DNA of 64,000 nt from Marasmius tenuissimus (Eukaryota; Basidiomycota; Agaricomycetes; Agaricales; Marasmiaceae): positions 806,001 to 870,000 of the forward strand of contig JAQOTA010000023.1 in NCBI GenBank assembly GCA_029532415.1. Reading direction: 5' to 3'. The notes under the pieces were generated by a model. It was given only the letters and a program-made list of their open reading frames with translations. It had not been told where the DNA came from and did not search any database. Numbering within the stretch: position 1 is the first letter of the stretch; the number at the start of each line of letters is the position of its first letter. The position numbers and the translations under genes were made by a program. Shown here one piece after another: positions 10,664 through 20,874 of the stretch.

Positions 10664-12146
10664 TCTAAAGACAAATCAAGTGAGACCAGAGGAGAGCGTG
10701 CTTGTGGAGTAGTTTACTGACCTGGTCAACTGCTCTTCAGCCACGTAACTATCCTCGTCTGCACCATATCCACTCCATCACACGTTATACCTTGTTTTAC
10801 CGTTCTGAAATGAGGCTGAGTGAGTTGACCGCAATACGAGACACAGACTTAAGGTATGCACTTCAACTTCATGGCCCACAATCATTGCCACTTCATAAGA
10901 CGGCACTTCGAGCTCTTCTTCATCATCATCCTCTTCGTCATCATCTTTGCCCTCAACTTCAGACTCCCCTTCAGGATCAAATGGTCTCCTGCCAGCAGAA
11001 GAAAGGGGACCTTCCCGAGCACTCATGCTGTGAGAACTGGGTGACGGTGCGCGAGAAGCTTCCTGAGACGATTCTGCCAGGTGCTCTTTGTCAGCGCGGG
11101 GCTGTTTGGACCGGTGTTCAGATGTTAGATCGTTGGAGGTTTTTCGTTTCCCTCTATTGTCATTGGTCCGCACAGCTGGATAAGAAGATGGGACGGCACC
11201 AGATCCAGAAAGAGACGCCTGGTTTGGCTGAACCGGCTTTACAATTATTGCCAAGCCCTGAATCATATTCGTTATCGTCACTACTCCGTTGCTTTGGTTC
11301 TCGAGATACTCTTGTTGCGCTTGTGCTTGACCAAAGCGATATTGATACTTCGTCATGGAGAGGTAGTAGTCGTCTGAGCGAACGTGATGACGGACCCATG
11401 CAGCCTGCATCTCAGCAAAGAACTCCTGGTTGTCCCACGGATTATAATGGAGCACACCATGCTCAAGAAACGGGAAGCTCGGATGGGGAAAAGTGCGGCT
11501 GACAAGTATTGTCTCTCCCGACTCCTCATCCAACTCTTCAACCTCGGTGGTCTCAGGTGGGAAACGAGGTTTCTCTCTCCGCATTACTGCTTTGTTCCAC
11601 CAATCCATTTCAGAATCCCATCTCAGTCTCGTGCGACAGTCTTCCACTGATCCCAATGCAGGACTTCCCTGCGAGCTATACCAATGGAAGTTGTTCGAGG
11701 GGCCTGAGGAGTTCAGCGTGCGGTCATAGTCCATCATCGGGACATCCCGGTGACACAAGTCTTGAGAGGGATAGCAAACGTAAACCACTCTGTTCACGGG
11801 TTTGACGCTGTTAATCTGCTCAGCAAGCTGTGCGAGTCCTTCTTTGCGAACTGAAGGATGAACAGTCGGAGCAACGCCGGGGTGCAAGTCATTCCCCTTG
11901 AACCAGAGAACGATCTTGCAGGTGCCATCGGGCAAAAGATCCAGCTTGGCAAAGAGTCCAAACCTCGCGAGAATGAAAGCTCCAGGATTGCTCCCTGAGA
12001 CATCCAATAAGCGAAGAGTTTCAGCACACAGGAAAGAATGCTTACCAGGCGGAAGTCTGATGAAGATCACCAGCATCGTCCAACGACAACAGTCGTCATG
12101 GAAATCAACATGAAATCCATCCTGTATCGTGCCTATGAAGGCCATC
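10664..12146 (-). pseudogene. dioxygenase-like middle piece of the disrupted host gene
   Basis: Open frame of 455 codons starting near 12145. Its first 110 residues contain DGFHVDFHDDCCRW, then a Gly-rich strand (SGSNPGAFILARF), a strand-like segment (LFAKLDLLPDGTCKIVLWF) and KGNDLHPGVAP. The H-x-D followed about 75 residues later by a lone His is the iron-ligand layout of 2-oxoglutarate/Fe(II) dioxygenases. TET/JBP-type enzymes of this fold are expanded in basidiomycetes, so a DNA-modifying enzyme is possible but unproven. The C-terminal half is charged and low-complexity, with a KRKTS basic patch and a long Asp/Glu run near 10920-10960. A short exon (10680-10760) reading DEDSYVAEEQLTR ends at a GTCAGT donor. 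The matching acceptor lies at the LINE target site, so this exon splices straight into the 4639-5754 piece once the LINE is removed. Confidence 0.5.
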
Positions 12147-12162
12147 AGGTCTCCTCCGGCAT

Positions 12163-13077
12163 CAGCAGACGAGTTGTTGAGCCAGCAGCTGGTATAGCCT
12201 GCTCAGATTCTGTAGGAGTGGCAGCCGGATCTCCTTTGCGGCAGAGATATCCGACTGGGACGCGGGAACACCCAAGCCCCTCCCATTGCCTTCTAGACGG
12301 GTGCTTGCCTGGCTGGACGATCCATCAAACAGGCGCTCGGGTTTCGGATCCCCCGACTGCATATTCTGCTGGAGTCCTGGCATCTCATAGACAGGTATAC
12401 CTCCACTCTTCTCCGCCCAAGTGATGTCCCAAAGTTTGGAAACACACTCTTCTATCTCAGGGTACTCCGGAAAGGGTTCCAGGCTTTTCATGTCGAAAAG
12501 TGCAGCAATCGTAAGAGACTCGTCGGCTTTTCCATGGAGGTTGACAGAGACGGGTATCCCAGGAATCAAGGGGGTCACCCCCTGCATCGGCTTCGGGCAA
12601 TATTTGCCAGTTGTATGATTGTAGTCGTCATCGTCAGGATAAGCGTGAGGAGGGAGGATGACTCTCTGCAAAAACTCAACGTCCGCAGATCCATCGAGGG
12701 GAGGCTCATACGGCATGGAATAAACTCGTCGAGCACGATAACGGTTGTTGTCTTTTAGGAAGAATGTTCGCCCTTTCGGGTAATGGAAGCCAGATGGGGG
12801 CGTTGCCTCAAGTTTGTTAGGTGCAAGGACAACTGGGGCAGCAGGGACGGTAGGTGGCGTAGATGGAAGTATGGTTGGCCCATAGACCCTATATTTCTCG
12901 TCAAGGGAAGCATGGCGACTGGTATCTACCAAATCTGTTTTTAAGGCCCACTGTCGGGGATCTAAAGACATTCTGTTGAGACCAGATGCTATTCGCGAGA
13001 TTTTGTTACTCACCATTTGAACACTTCTCCATTTGTTCTCTATACCTCGGACACCAGCCAAAAGCTCAAAGATGTAC
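12163..13077 (-). pseudogene. N-terminal piece of the disrupted host gene
   Basis: Long open frame of about 300 codons. A 52-bp intron (12962-13013, GTGAGT...TTTAG) precedes the main exon, which opens with DPRQWALK. The spliced upstream frame reads WCPRYREQMEKC. The exon is Pro-rich around VPAAPVVLAPNK and then becomes globular, with PKGRTFFLKDNNRYRARRVY and LPPHAYPDDDDYN. Its 3' end changes frame near 12160-12230, where a GTGTTC donor and a CAG acceptor allow an intron into the next piece (GYTSCWLNNSSADAGG). No known domain was recognised. Upstream it ends close to a perfect inverted repeat (13132-13197), so the first exon may be lost. It belongs to the same gene as 10664-12146 because strand and order agree and the splice is plausible. 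Confidence 0.6.
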
Positions 13078-13131
13078 CTAGGAAGGGAGGGAGAGTTAGC
13101 TTTGTGAAGCGGGATATCAGCCCAGGAGATC

Positions 13132-13197
13132 AGGGTAAGGGTGCCATGGACCGTCTGCAATTGCGGAAATGCAGACGGTCCATGGCACCCTAACCCT
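13132..13197. repeat. perfect inverted repeat (hairpin)
   Basis: Arms 13141-13159 and 13170-13188 are exact reverse complements (19 bp) around a 10-base loop. They extend outward to 28 bp with one mismatch. The right arm runs into CCCTAACCCTACC. It sits at the 5' limit of the disrupted host gene. Confidence 0.9.
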
Positions 13198-14301
13198 ACC
13201 ACTTACCCAAAAAAGGAAACCTGAGAGAAAAAAATCCGCAGGGCCTGGCAGTCTGGCTTGATCTGCATCAGAACCCATTATAGGCCATATAAAAGGTGAT
13301 GTAGCTTACCTGTCCTGTGGAGGACAGAATGCCCTCCAAAACAGGAGGAGATGGTGGTGGTACAAGGGAGAGGGAAGGCAGCCACGCGGCAGCAATGCGT
13401 CAGCCTGCCATGACTCACACAGATTAGGGTTAGCTAGGGTTTATTAGGGTTTATTAGGGTTCTTGCACATTTGTATAATAGATAAAGTAGCTCTGTATCT
13501 ACATGCAATACCAGTACTTTTACTACTCTCATTGCTGCCTCTCAAGTCTACCTCCAGGGGTGAGCTAGTCTGTCCCATGCTGCCACTGCATGGGCAGGAC
13601 CTCTGCCTCAACAAGTAACTCCCTCAGCAATACCATCAACACCCACTTTCATGAGCTCAATGGCATTGATGATGGAGATGGCAAGGTGAATAGCAATGAC
13701 AGCCAGGGGTTGAAAGAGGCTACAAAGGAGAAGGGGAAAGGGGTTGAGGGCAGGGAGAAGGAAAATAGCAATACCAGAATGGTTGTTGGTGTGGGTGACG
13801 TGAAGGAAGCCAGCGAGAAAGAGGTTGATGCTAGCCAGGGTAAAACAGTGGAGAAGAGTAAGGAGGAAGTAAAGTACATGCTGTTCTGGATAGGCTTGAG
13901 CAGATGGACATGGAATTGATGATTAGTTCAATGCAGAGATTCCATATGTGATGATCAGGCAGGAGGTGGTCAAAGGAGCTTTCAAGAACCTTTCCCCCAG
14001 AAGATCAACAGAAATGGCACATCATGGCCACCCAGCAGCACAAGGCTGAAGTACAGGAATGGGAGAAATCACAGAAAGGGGATTGGTAAATGAGACCGGA
14101 AGATTGCCAACAGTGCATTTGAGTGTCAAATTGCTGATTGTGACCAGTTGCTGACATTGCCTCCAGGGCCATTGCTCTTCTGAGTGTTTGGGTTATGCCT
14201 ATTCTGTAGGGCATATGAGCTATCACAGGCTTGAATTGTCTGCTGTTTGCAAGTGGTCCCTCCCATTCCAGGTGACAGCAGTTGTATAAATGTCTTGAGT
14301 A
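13198..14301. other. unassigned stretch with telomere-like repeats and an LTR fragment
   Basis: No convincing gene. 13423-13462 holds TTAGGGTTAG, then three more TAGGG units spaced by 10 bases. 13473-13613 is a 5'-truncated LTR of the copia A/B family, reading CTCTGTATCTACATGC to CTGCCTCAACA. A plus-strand frame at 13590-13919 is Lys/Glu/Gly-rich but starts at the LTR end and resembles nothing known. Confidence 0.5.
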
Positions 14302-14761
14302 TAGGGTTGCCAACAGTTGGGTTGGGTTGAAACCAGGTTGAAACTGTGGTTTTGTAGTCCAAACTGGTTCCAGTATATTTTTCTCACTTTTTCCAATTCA
14401 ATTCAGCTATAGTTTAAAATCAACAAGAACATGTCTAGGCATGTTATAACGACTGAACATGAAGGTTTCAAGGTGGGACGGCAGTACTGGAGGACAAATC
14501 AAGATTTGATTGAATGGCTTACCTCACCTCTGTACCAACCCCAAAGTGAGAAAATCAGGATAGAGAGGGCATATACATATATCACAGTGTCTAACAGTCA
14601 CCAACGGGATAGAAATCTCACTTCCATTATAGCCCACGAGAATTGTGGTAAAGTCCGTTTTGAAAATTAAAAATTTTAACAATGGTTTGAACTGGTTGGT
14701 TTGGTTTGGTTTGGAACCGCCACAAAAAACCCATGGTTCTGCCCAACCATTGACAACCCTA
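14302..14761. mobile_element. MITE, hAT-like (family of 43253-43719)
   Basis: Terminal inverted repeats start TAGGGTTGCCAACAGTTGGG on the left and read TAGGGTTGTCAATGGTTGGG from the right end inward. Subterminal GGTTTGGTTTGG-type repeats resemble those of 43253-43719. The expected 8-bp target duplication is degraded. No coding capacity. Confidence 0.7.
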
Positions 14762-15239
14762 CAAGATGAGTATGCTCTATCATAATGAAAAGTTGCTGAC
14801 AGTAACCAGTTACCATAGTGCTGAGATGTTGGGGAACAATCCAAAGTGCTTTAATAACATATACTGCAAGCAGATCAAGAAACACATTGTTCCCATTTCC
14901 AGTGACTTCTACACAAAATCCTTCAGTACATGAATCATACCTTGATTGGATCTGGACATTGTTAGCTGACGTTTTTTATAGGCAGGGACAATGTTCAGGG
15001 GTCAGCACTACCTAACAGCAAAATAACCAGCTTGTACGATGATGAGAACAAGGATGTTCTTGTCAATCGATATGGACCAGAAGAACAGGATGTGTTCAGG
15101 AAGATGGTGCAGCCGGATTGTGTGGTTGAGACTCAGTGCAAGACCAAGGTGTTATTGTTAAAGAAGCTGACCATGCCAGCTACAACACCTGGCAGTCAAA
15201 TCATCCCTACAGCCAGTAGTGGCTCTAGATTGTCTACCA
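14762..15239. other. unassigned stretch
   Basis: Short frames only. A plus-strand frame at 15032-15240 (VNRYGPEEQDVFRKMVQPDC) may be a remnant of an exon, but it has no partner that I can identify. Confidence 0.3.
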
Positions 15240-15244
15240 TCTCC

Positions 15245-15502
15245 TGTTGAGGCAGAGGTCCTGCCCACACAGTGGCAGCATGGGACAGACTAGCTCACCT
15301 GGAGATAGGCTTAGAGGCAGCAACGAGAGTAGTAAAAGTACTGGTATTGCATGTAGATACAGAGCTACTTATATACTATACAGAGGTGGCTGTAGCTACT
15401 ATAACGGGAGTGACTAGGAATAGCATAGATCATAGTGAAACAATTGAAGCATCGATGCGCCCTGATACAACGGTCCATATATCTGGGAGTCCAGATCCAA
15501 CA
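15245..15502 (-). mobile_element. solo LTR of the copia A/B family
   Basis: 258 bp, TG...CA, matching the LTRs at 23592-23849 and 29415-29672 in reverse orientation. Left flank TCTCC (15240-15244). Confidence 0.9.
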
Positions 15503-15558
15503 GGTGTAAACAACATGGTGCCTGGCATTGGATGAGGTAGGAGTGCTGGCGCTGGAGA

Positions 15559-15816
15559 TGTTGAATCCGGACTACCGGATATATGGACCGTTATATCAGG
15601 CCACATCTATGCTTCAATTGTTTCACTATGATCTATGCTATTCCTAGTCACTCCCGTTATAGTAGCTACAGCCACCTCTGTATAGTATATAAGTAGCTCT
15701 GTATCTACATGCAATACCAGTACTTTTACTACTCTCGTTGCTGCCTCTAAGCCTATCTCCAGGTGAGCTAGTCTGTCCCATGCTGCCACTGTGTGGGTAG
15801 AACCTCTGCCTCAACA
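15559..15816 (+). mobile_element. solo LTR of the copia A/B family, opposite orientation
   Basis: 258 bp, TGTTGAATCCGG...CTGCCTCAACA, 56 bp from the preceding LTR and inverted to it. Its left flank GGAGA is the reverse complement of TCTCC, the left flank of the first LTR. Confidence 0.9.
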
Positions 15817-16101
15817 ACACCCCCACTACAAAATCTACATTGACCACACCTATGTCCTTCAAACCTTATCGGTGGCAGTCCCTATCGAGAAAGTTCAACT
15901 GCCCACTTCATCTGTGGCAGCAGGCACATCCCGTATATCCCTTGCTTTGACTAACAGCAATACAGAGTTAATGAGCAAGAGCTCAAAGTCAGGCTTGAGC
16001 ACCTCGTCATTTGGGCTATCCACCCAGCACTATCAAGGTTGATGTACTCAGAGGCAGGATGGCAGAATCAGCCCCAAGTGTGGAAAAAGAAGTTTAGCAT
16101 A
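15817..16101. other. unassigned stretch beside copia C
   Basis: A plus-strand frame to 16042 (KIYIDHTYVLQTLSVAVPIE) has no recognised match. The segment is the left flank of the copia C insertion and should be continuous with sequence after 38201. Confidence 0.3.
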
Positions 16102-16106
16102 CTGCA

Positions 16107-16610
16107 TGATGAGTCAGCATAGTCAAGCTGCACAGTGGGTTATAATGTCTTAAACCTCACCTTGGGTTAGATAGCTTGTAGAGCTAGTAGTTAGAGTGCT
16201 TTGAGATGCTTGAGAGGTGATAATTGTGTAGATTGTCCTAAAGCTTGCCTTGGAATACCAGCTTTTATACACAAGTTTCAGTACATGTAAGAGTCATTAC
16301 CATTGTATGAAACTACTACTAGAAGTAGGTATTTAGCTGTATAGTCATAATACTAATGAGTGTGTCTGCAGTCCTATTGGCCTGCTTAGCTACTAAAGTC
16401 CGTTGTGCCTCACACTAAGGACTATGGGCATCATACCTGATGCAATTACATACGTAGCAGTTATCTACAGTGTCATTTGTGAAGCAATAGCTACATAGAT
16501 ACTTCTTGCATGAGAGCGCAAGTGTTCATAGAGGCATAGCTCTATAAATAGTGTGTAACGTGTAAATAACATGTCAACAATGTATCACATGATATCCATC
16601 ACGTTCAACA
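16107..16610 (-). repeat. 3' LTR of copia C
   Basis: 504 bp; on the minus strand it reads TGTTGAACGTGATGG... to ...GACTCATCA. It matches 36994-38196 (minus its insert) and 48027-48532. Confidence 0.92.
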
Positions 16611-16625
16611 CTCCCCCTCACTAAG
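16611..16625 (-). promoter_or_regulatory. polypurine tract of copia C
   Basis: On the minus strand CTTAGTGAGGGGGAG directly precedes the 3' LTR; it would prime plus-strand DNA synthesis. Confidence 0.85.
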
Positions 16626-16645
16626 TTTGTCATGCATAGAGCGAA

Positions 16646-17781
16646 TTAGTGGAAGGTTAAACCTAAAGCTTGTCTAAACTTTTCAAACTTGGGTCGTGCA
16701 AGATTCTTTGTAAGAAGATCTGCAGGTTGATCCGCTGTCAGAGCATAAAAGATTTTAACCTTTTGATCCATGACTGCACCCCTGATGAAATGATAACAAA
16801 CATCAATATGTTTTGTTTGCTTCTCAGAGACTTCATTGCTACTGAGAAATATTGTGCCTTGGTTATCGCTAACACAAGGTATTGATTTCACTGGGTAACC
16901 AAGTTTGTTAAACAACAATTTCATCCATGAAATCTGACATGTACAATTAGATAAAGCCATATACTCGGCTTCAGTGGATGATAATGCAACTGTCTTTTGT
17001 TTCTGAGAAATCCATGAGACTGGTGCATCAGCAAGCTTGACAAGATATCCTGTCTGCGATTTTCAGTCATCCATATCAGTTGCCCAATCAGAGTCAGCAA
17101 AAGCAATAAGCCCTTGATCTGATTTGCCATTGTAAACAAGTTCATACGACTTTGTGTCATTCAGATACTTGACAATGTGCAATGCCTTCTGTAGGTGTTC
17201 CTTCGTAGGATTTGCACCATATTGAGACATTTTGATTACAGCAAAAGATATGTCTGGTCGTGTCCCTGGCACCAGATAGAGTAATGAACCGATAACTGAC
17301 TGGAATCGTTGTCTGATCTGAGTATCAACCGGTCCATCATATTTGGCCGGGTTGTAACCACTAGGTAATGGCATATATGCTGTCCTGGCATTCAGAAGTC
17401 TGAATTTGCAAATGATCTTTCCCAGGTAGTCCCATTGATCAAGTATGATCCAGCGATTCTTTCGGTCATGAACAATTCGCATCCTCAGGAATTCTTCAGG
17501 CTCACCAAGGTCTCGACATTCCCAGATCTTCATGAATTTGCCTTTCAATTGTTTGATTTGGGCGCAATCATTTCCCATAAATAAAGCATCATCAACATAG
17601 ACAATAGCAATTACAACTTTGCCATTTTTGTTGAAGACATATACGCCAGCATTGGATAGGCATCTTTTGAATCCCAATCGTTTCATGGATTCAGTACACT
17701 GTTGCCACCAAGCTTGTGAGGCCTGTTTTAATCTGTATAATGCTTTGCGTAACCTCCAAACCTTGCTGGAGTCCATAACAA
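16646..17781 (-). pseudogene. copia C reverse transcriptase C-terminal part and RNase H
   Basis: The RT catalytic box IVYVDDALFMGNDC sits near 17560-17600. The thumb region reads DLGEPEEFLRMRIVHD. A connection to RNase H follows (FQSVIGSLLYLVPGTRPDIS, HLQKALHIVKYL, FADSDWATDMDD). The last part carries VSDNQGTIFLSSNEV, KQTKHIDVCYHF and ADLLTKNLARPKFE, ending just before the polypurine tract. In Ty1/copia these copy the element RNA and degrade the template. A stop near 17060 splits the frame. The 5' end of the RT is pushed away by the solo LTR at 17782-18526. Confidence 0.9.
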
Positions 17782-18526
17782 TGTTACATCCATGCATCTT
17801 ACCCTGGTCTATCTCACCTGGTCATGTCACACTTGGCTAGTCACATCACCTTCGGACCCATTCCGAGTATTTCCAGGTATTTCCAGGCTTTTATTCAAGT
17901 CCATTCCAACACTATTCCATCCCTGGCACTCAACCTTCACTTCCACGGTTCAGTCTCTTGCACCAAGTCCATCCCCAGAATCTCTGCCACTTCCGCCTCC
18001 GCTTCCAGGACTCTTTCACCTTTCATTCTGACTTGTTCTGACTTACTTATCTCCGACTTCCAAGATATTCCCACACTCACTTATTCTATTCAATCTTCAT
18101 TCCATCACGCACTTATTCATTTCCGGTTCATTTCCCTTCCGGTATCATTCCTCCTGTGTTTGACTTCCATATGATATATCAACCTTTCCCACACTTGACT
18201 CACTTATGATTCATTCATTTACTATAACCCTATATAAGCTCTATACTTCTATCCTGTATCTCTAGACTCGAAATCAACCAGGTTTCAATCTGGGTCAATC
18301 CCCATCATGACTCTAATGTCTTTCCTTCTCTCTTGCAACTTGTCCTCTTAGTCTAGTAGAAGGACAGCTCAGTTCATGGTGCTGTTGGCGAAACCTTCAG
18401 CTACTGTCTGCTCTAGATCTGTTGCTCCCACACTCCTTCATCTTATCTCTTTCTTATCCATCTATCCGACAGCATATCAAACCCCATATCTTATCTTAGC
18501 CCTATCCGATCCGCATGATCCTAACA
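17782..18526 (+). mobile_element. solo LTR, family D1
   Basis: 745 bp from TGTTACATCC to ATCCTAACA, flanked by AACAA and AACGA. The empty site is visible in the second copia C at about 49693-49705. Confidence 0.9.
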
Positions 18527-19440
18527 AACGAAGCCTTCAGGTTGTTCCATGTATATCTCCTCATCTAAAGCACCATAAAGGAACACTGTCTTGACATCCA
18601 ACGCTGAGATATCCCAATCTTCAAGTGCTGCCAGTGCTAGTAGAAATTGTACAGTTTCGTAGTGTACAACTGGAGAAAACAACTCGTTATATAATCTATC
18701 CCTTCTTTTTGTGAATATCCCTTCGCAACAACTCTGGCTTTTAGTCTGCCATTTGACTTGACTTCAAATACCCAACGTGATTTAATTGCCTTACAGTCTT
18801 TTGGCAATGTTACAATGTCATAGACATGTCTGTTGTTGAGCGATTGTAATTCCAGTTTGCAGGCTGCTTCCCATTTCAGAATTTCGTCCTTCAGGTGTGT
18901 CTGGATCTCTTTATAAGTCCATTCACGAACATTGTCTAAGTTACTCTCTGGCAACTCTGCGGTGCATGAAAGCAGATAGTTGGTGTAATTTACTCCCCCT
19001 TCCTGAGCTAGATCTTGCATCAATTCATCCATGTCCATTTCAACATCTGGTTCAGGAACCTGAACTGGTATGTTTTCAGGCTTGTTCGTCAGATTAATCT
19101 GACGTTGCCAGTTGGAATCAGAATCAATTTCTCGTTCTATTGCTACAAGGTCTGTTTCCATAGACATTATTTGGTCTATTAGGAACAGTGCGCACATGCG
19201 CGGGATTCCTTCAAACTTGTGGCTGAGGTGGTGGAAATACTGTCTGTGGATTATTCCTAGGTAGTTCCCTCCATTCTCGTTGGTGTTGACGATTGAATCC
19301 AAAAGGATTATTTTGTGGAGTGTTTGAAAGACCTGCTGTACTGGGATCAGGACCATAACAGTTAGGTTGAATAGTGGGACCTTTCAGTGATCCAAAACCA
19401 TCATTATGGGGTTGATGAGTGTGCGTCTCATCATCCAAAT
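18527..19440 (-). pseudogene. copia C linker and N-terminal reverse transcriptase
   Basis: RT start on the minus strand. WEAACKLELQSLNNRHVYDI and AIKSRWVFEVKSNGRLKARV are the typical opening of Ty1/copia RT, followed by VAKGYSQKEGIDY. A frameshift lies near 18690. Before it, YLLSCTAELPESNLDNVREW is preceded by a Pro/Asn-rich linker. The homologous copy at 49471-50598 is longer and nearly intact. It continues across the solo LTR into YVDD at 17580. Confidence 0.88.
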
Positions 19441-20406
19441 CCTGATGTTTGGGAGGACCTCCCCCTTGATCATTACCATCGTCAGAATCAGAAGATGGAG
19501 GTATATTTGGAAGATCAAATAGATCGTCATCATTATAATCTCCATGACCGTCATAAGGGTATAAGTTGAAAGGTATAGATCAGACAGGTTTGTCGGATTG
19601 ATCTAACTCTAATGATCCAGGTAGTTCCTTTTGACATTTAGGGAACCAGTTTTCAATAAAAACTGCTTGTGGTGTCACATAAACTTTATTATTTCTGGGT
19701 CGAAAGAACTTATAAGCTTTTGATCCGTCATCATAACCAATGAAGATCATTGCTTCCGAATGTGGAGCAAGCTTATTCTTCCTATAAGGAGTATCAGCGG
19801 GAAGATATGCATAAGCACGACAGCCAAATGTTCGAAAGTATGAGACATCAGGCTTCTTTCCCTGATAAAGTTCCACCAGAGTTTTCCAGTTCCTTGAGCG
19901 AATGGGAGTTTGATTATAGGTGTGAAGGGCTGTTAGGAGTGCAAACTCCCACCAATTTTCAGGAGCACAAGCCCGGAAACACATTGCTTCAGATTTTTCT
20001 CACAACATGTGATTGAATCATTCAGCACGCCCATTCTGTTGATGAATATGGGGAGCCCCTTTATTCGTCATCAGACCTAATTCCTCGTAATATTCACATT
20101 GTGCATTTGAAAAGAATTCTCCCCCTTGATCAAAATGCATGTGCTTGACCTTTTTATCAGTCTGTCGCTCAACAAGAGCGATCCATGCACGTAATTTTTG
20201 ATCAGTATCAGATTTCTTTCGAATAGGATAAACCCATCCATAAGATGAAGCATCATCGAACAGCGTTAAAGCATATTCATTCTGATAATATGATGCCTTG
20301 GGGTATTCTATCAAATCTCCGTGAATGAGTTCAAGAATCTCCTTAGCTTGTTTGGAAGAAAGAGGATACGATTTAGATACCATCTTGCCTTGGGCACAGA
20401 CCTGAT
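19441..20406 (-). pseudogene. copia C integrase
   Basis: Minus-strand integrase core and C-terminal part: LSSKQAKEILELIHGDLIEY, then ALTLFDDASSYGWVYPIRKK and HMHFDQGGEFFSNAQCEYYE, which hold the first two Asp residues of the D-D-35-E triad. HIHQQNGRAE supplies the Glu region. The Ty1/copia-specific tail TFGCRAYAYLPADTPYRKNK follows. A stop near 20017 (NGRAE-stop) breaks the frame relative to 51200 in the second copy. Integrase inserts the cDNA and would make the 5-bp duplication seen around this element. Confidence 0.88.
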
Positions 20407-20411
20407 GTCAC

Positions 20412-20869
20412 AAATGGCATCTGTGAAGAAACCTCTCAAGCCACCCAAACTCACTCAGAGATAAGACTAGTTGATAGAAAAGTAAGAGAGTAGATTGAGC
20501 AGCTAAAAGCTCAACCCAGCACAAGTGCTACAAGCGGTGGGGAGACAAAGTGGACAAGCTGGGAAACTACCTACAGAGACCATGAGTATATATGAGAATA
20601 TGCATCACAAGGAATGAATGAAATGATGAGAACTGTCAAAAGTATCCATGAGAGAAAAGCGGGGAAGTCAAACCAAACATGTATAGTTGTAACCAATAGT
20701 AAGGTATGAGAAAGAGATCAAAAGATGATTGTTCCATAATGAAGGACCAAAATAACTGATATGGCTCAATAAGTAAATGAGGATGACAGGTGCCAATGCT
20801 ATGTCAATGGGAGAATTGATTGGAATGACTCTGGTGATGGTAAATGGCAAGATCCAGGGAAGTAGGGCC
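20412..20869. repeat. dispersed repeat R1, copy b
   Basis: 458 bp with a perfect 5-bp target duplication GTCAC (20407-20411, 20870-20874). It interrupts copia C between the protease/pre-integrase part and the integrase core. Confidence 0.85.
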
Positions 20870-20874
20870 GTCAC

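Larger units (their letters stand above)
1..13077 (-). pseudogene. large host gene broken by three transposon insertions
   Basis: Five minus-strand coding stretches (12163-13077, 10664-12146, 4639-5754, 3696-4173, 1-650) look like one gene of roughly 1,300-1,500 codons. The 5755-10648 LINE has a perfect 15-bp target duplication; removing it restores an intron acceptor and an open frame. Removing the 651-3695 LINE composite, with 4-bp duplication CGTT, joins the flanking frames directly. Introns of 52-60 bp with GT..AG ends are visible. From N to C the protein has a Cys-containing start, an H-x-D...H segment resembling a 2-oxoglutarate/Fe(II) dioxygenase, an acidic linker, a long helical region, and an Arg/Gly-rich tail. 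The gene is open at the left edge and its 5' start is not clear. The break at 4174-4638 leaves the frames one base apart, so an indel or a misplaced boundary remains there. I do not recognise the full architecture. Confidence 0.7.

Noticed and set aside
13423..13462. True telomere or chromosome end
   Set aside because: Only four or five TAGGG units, imperfectly spaced, with ordinary sequence on both sides.
16620..17160. Separate plus-strand genes in the copia pol regions (for example 16670-16885)
   Set aside because: These frames are antisense shadows of copia RNase H and RT, which show all expected motifs on the other strand.
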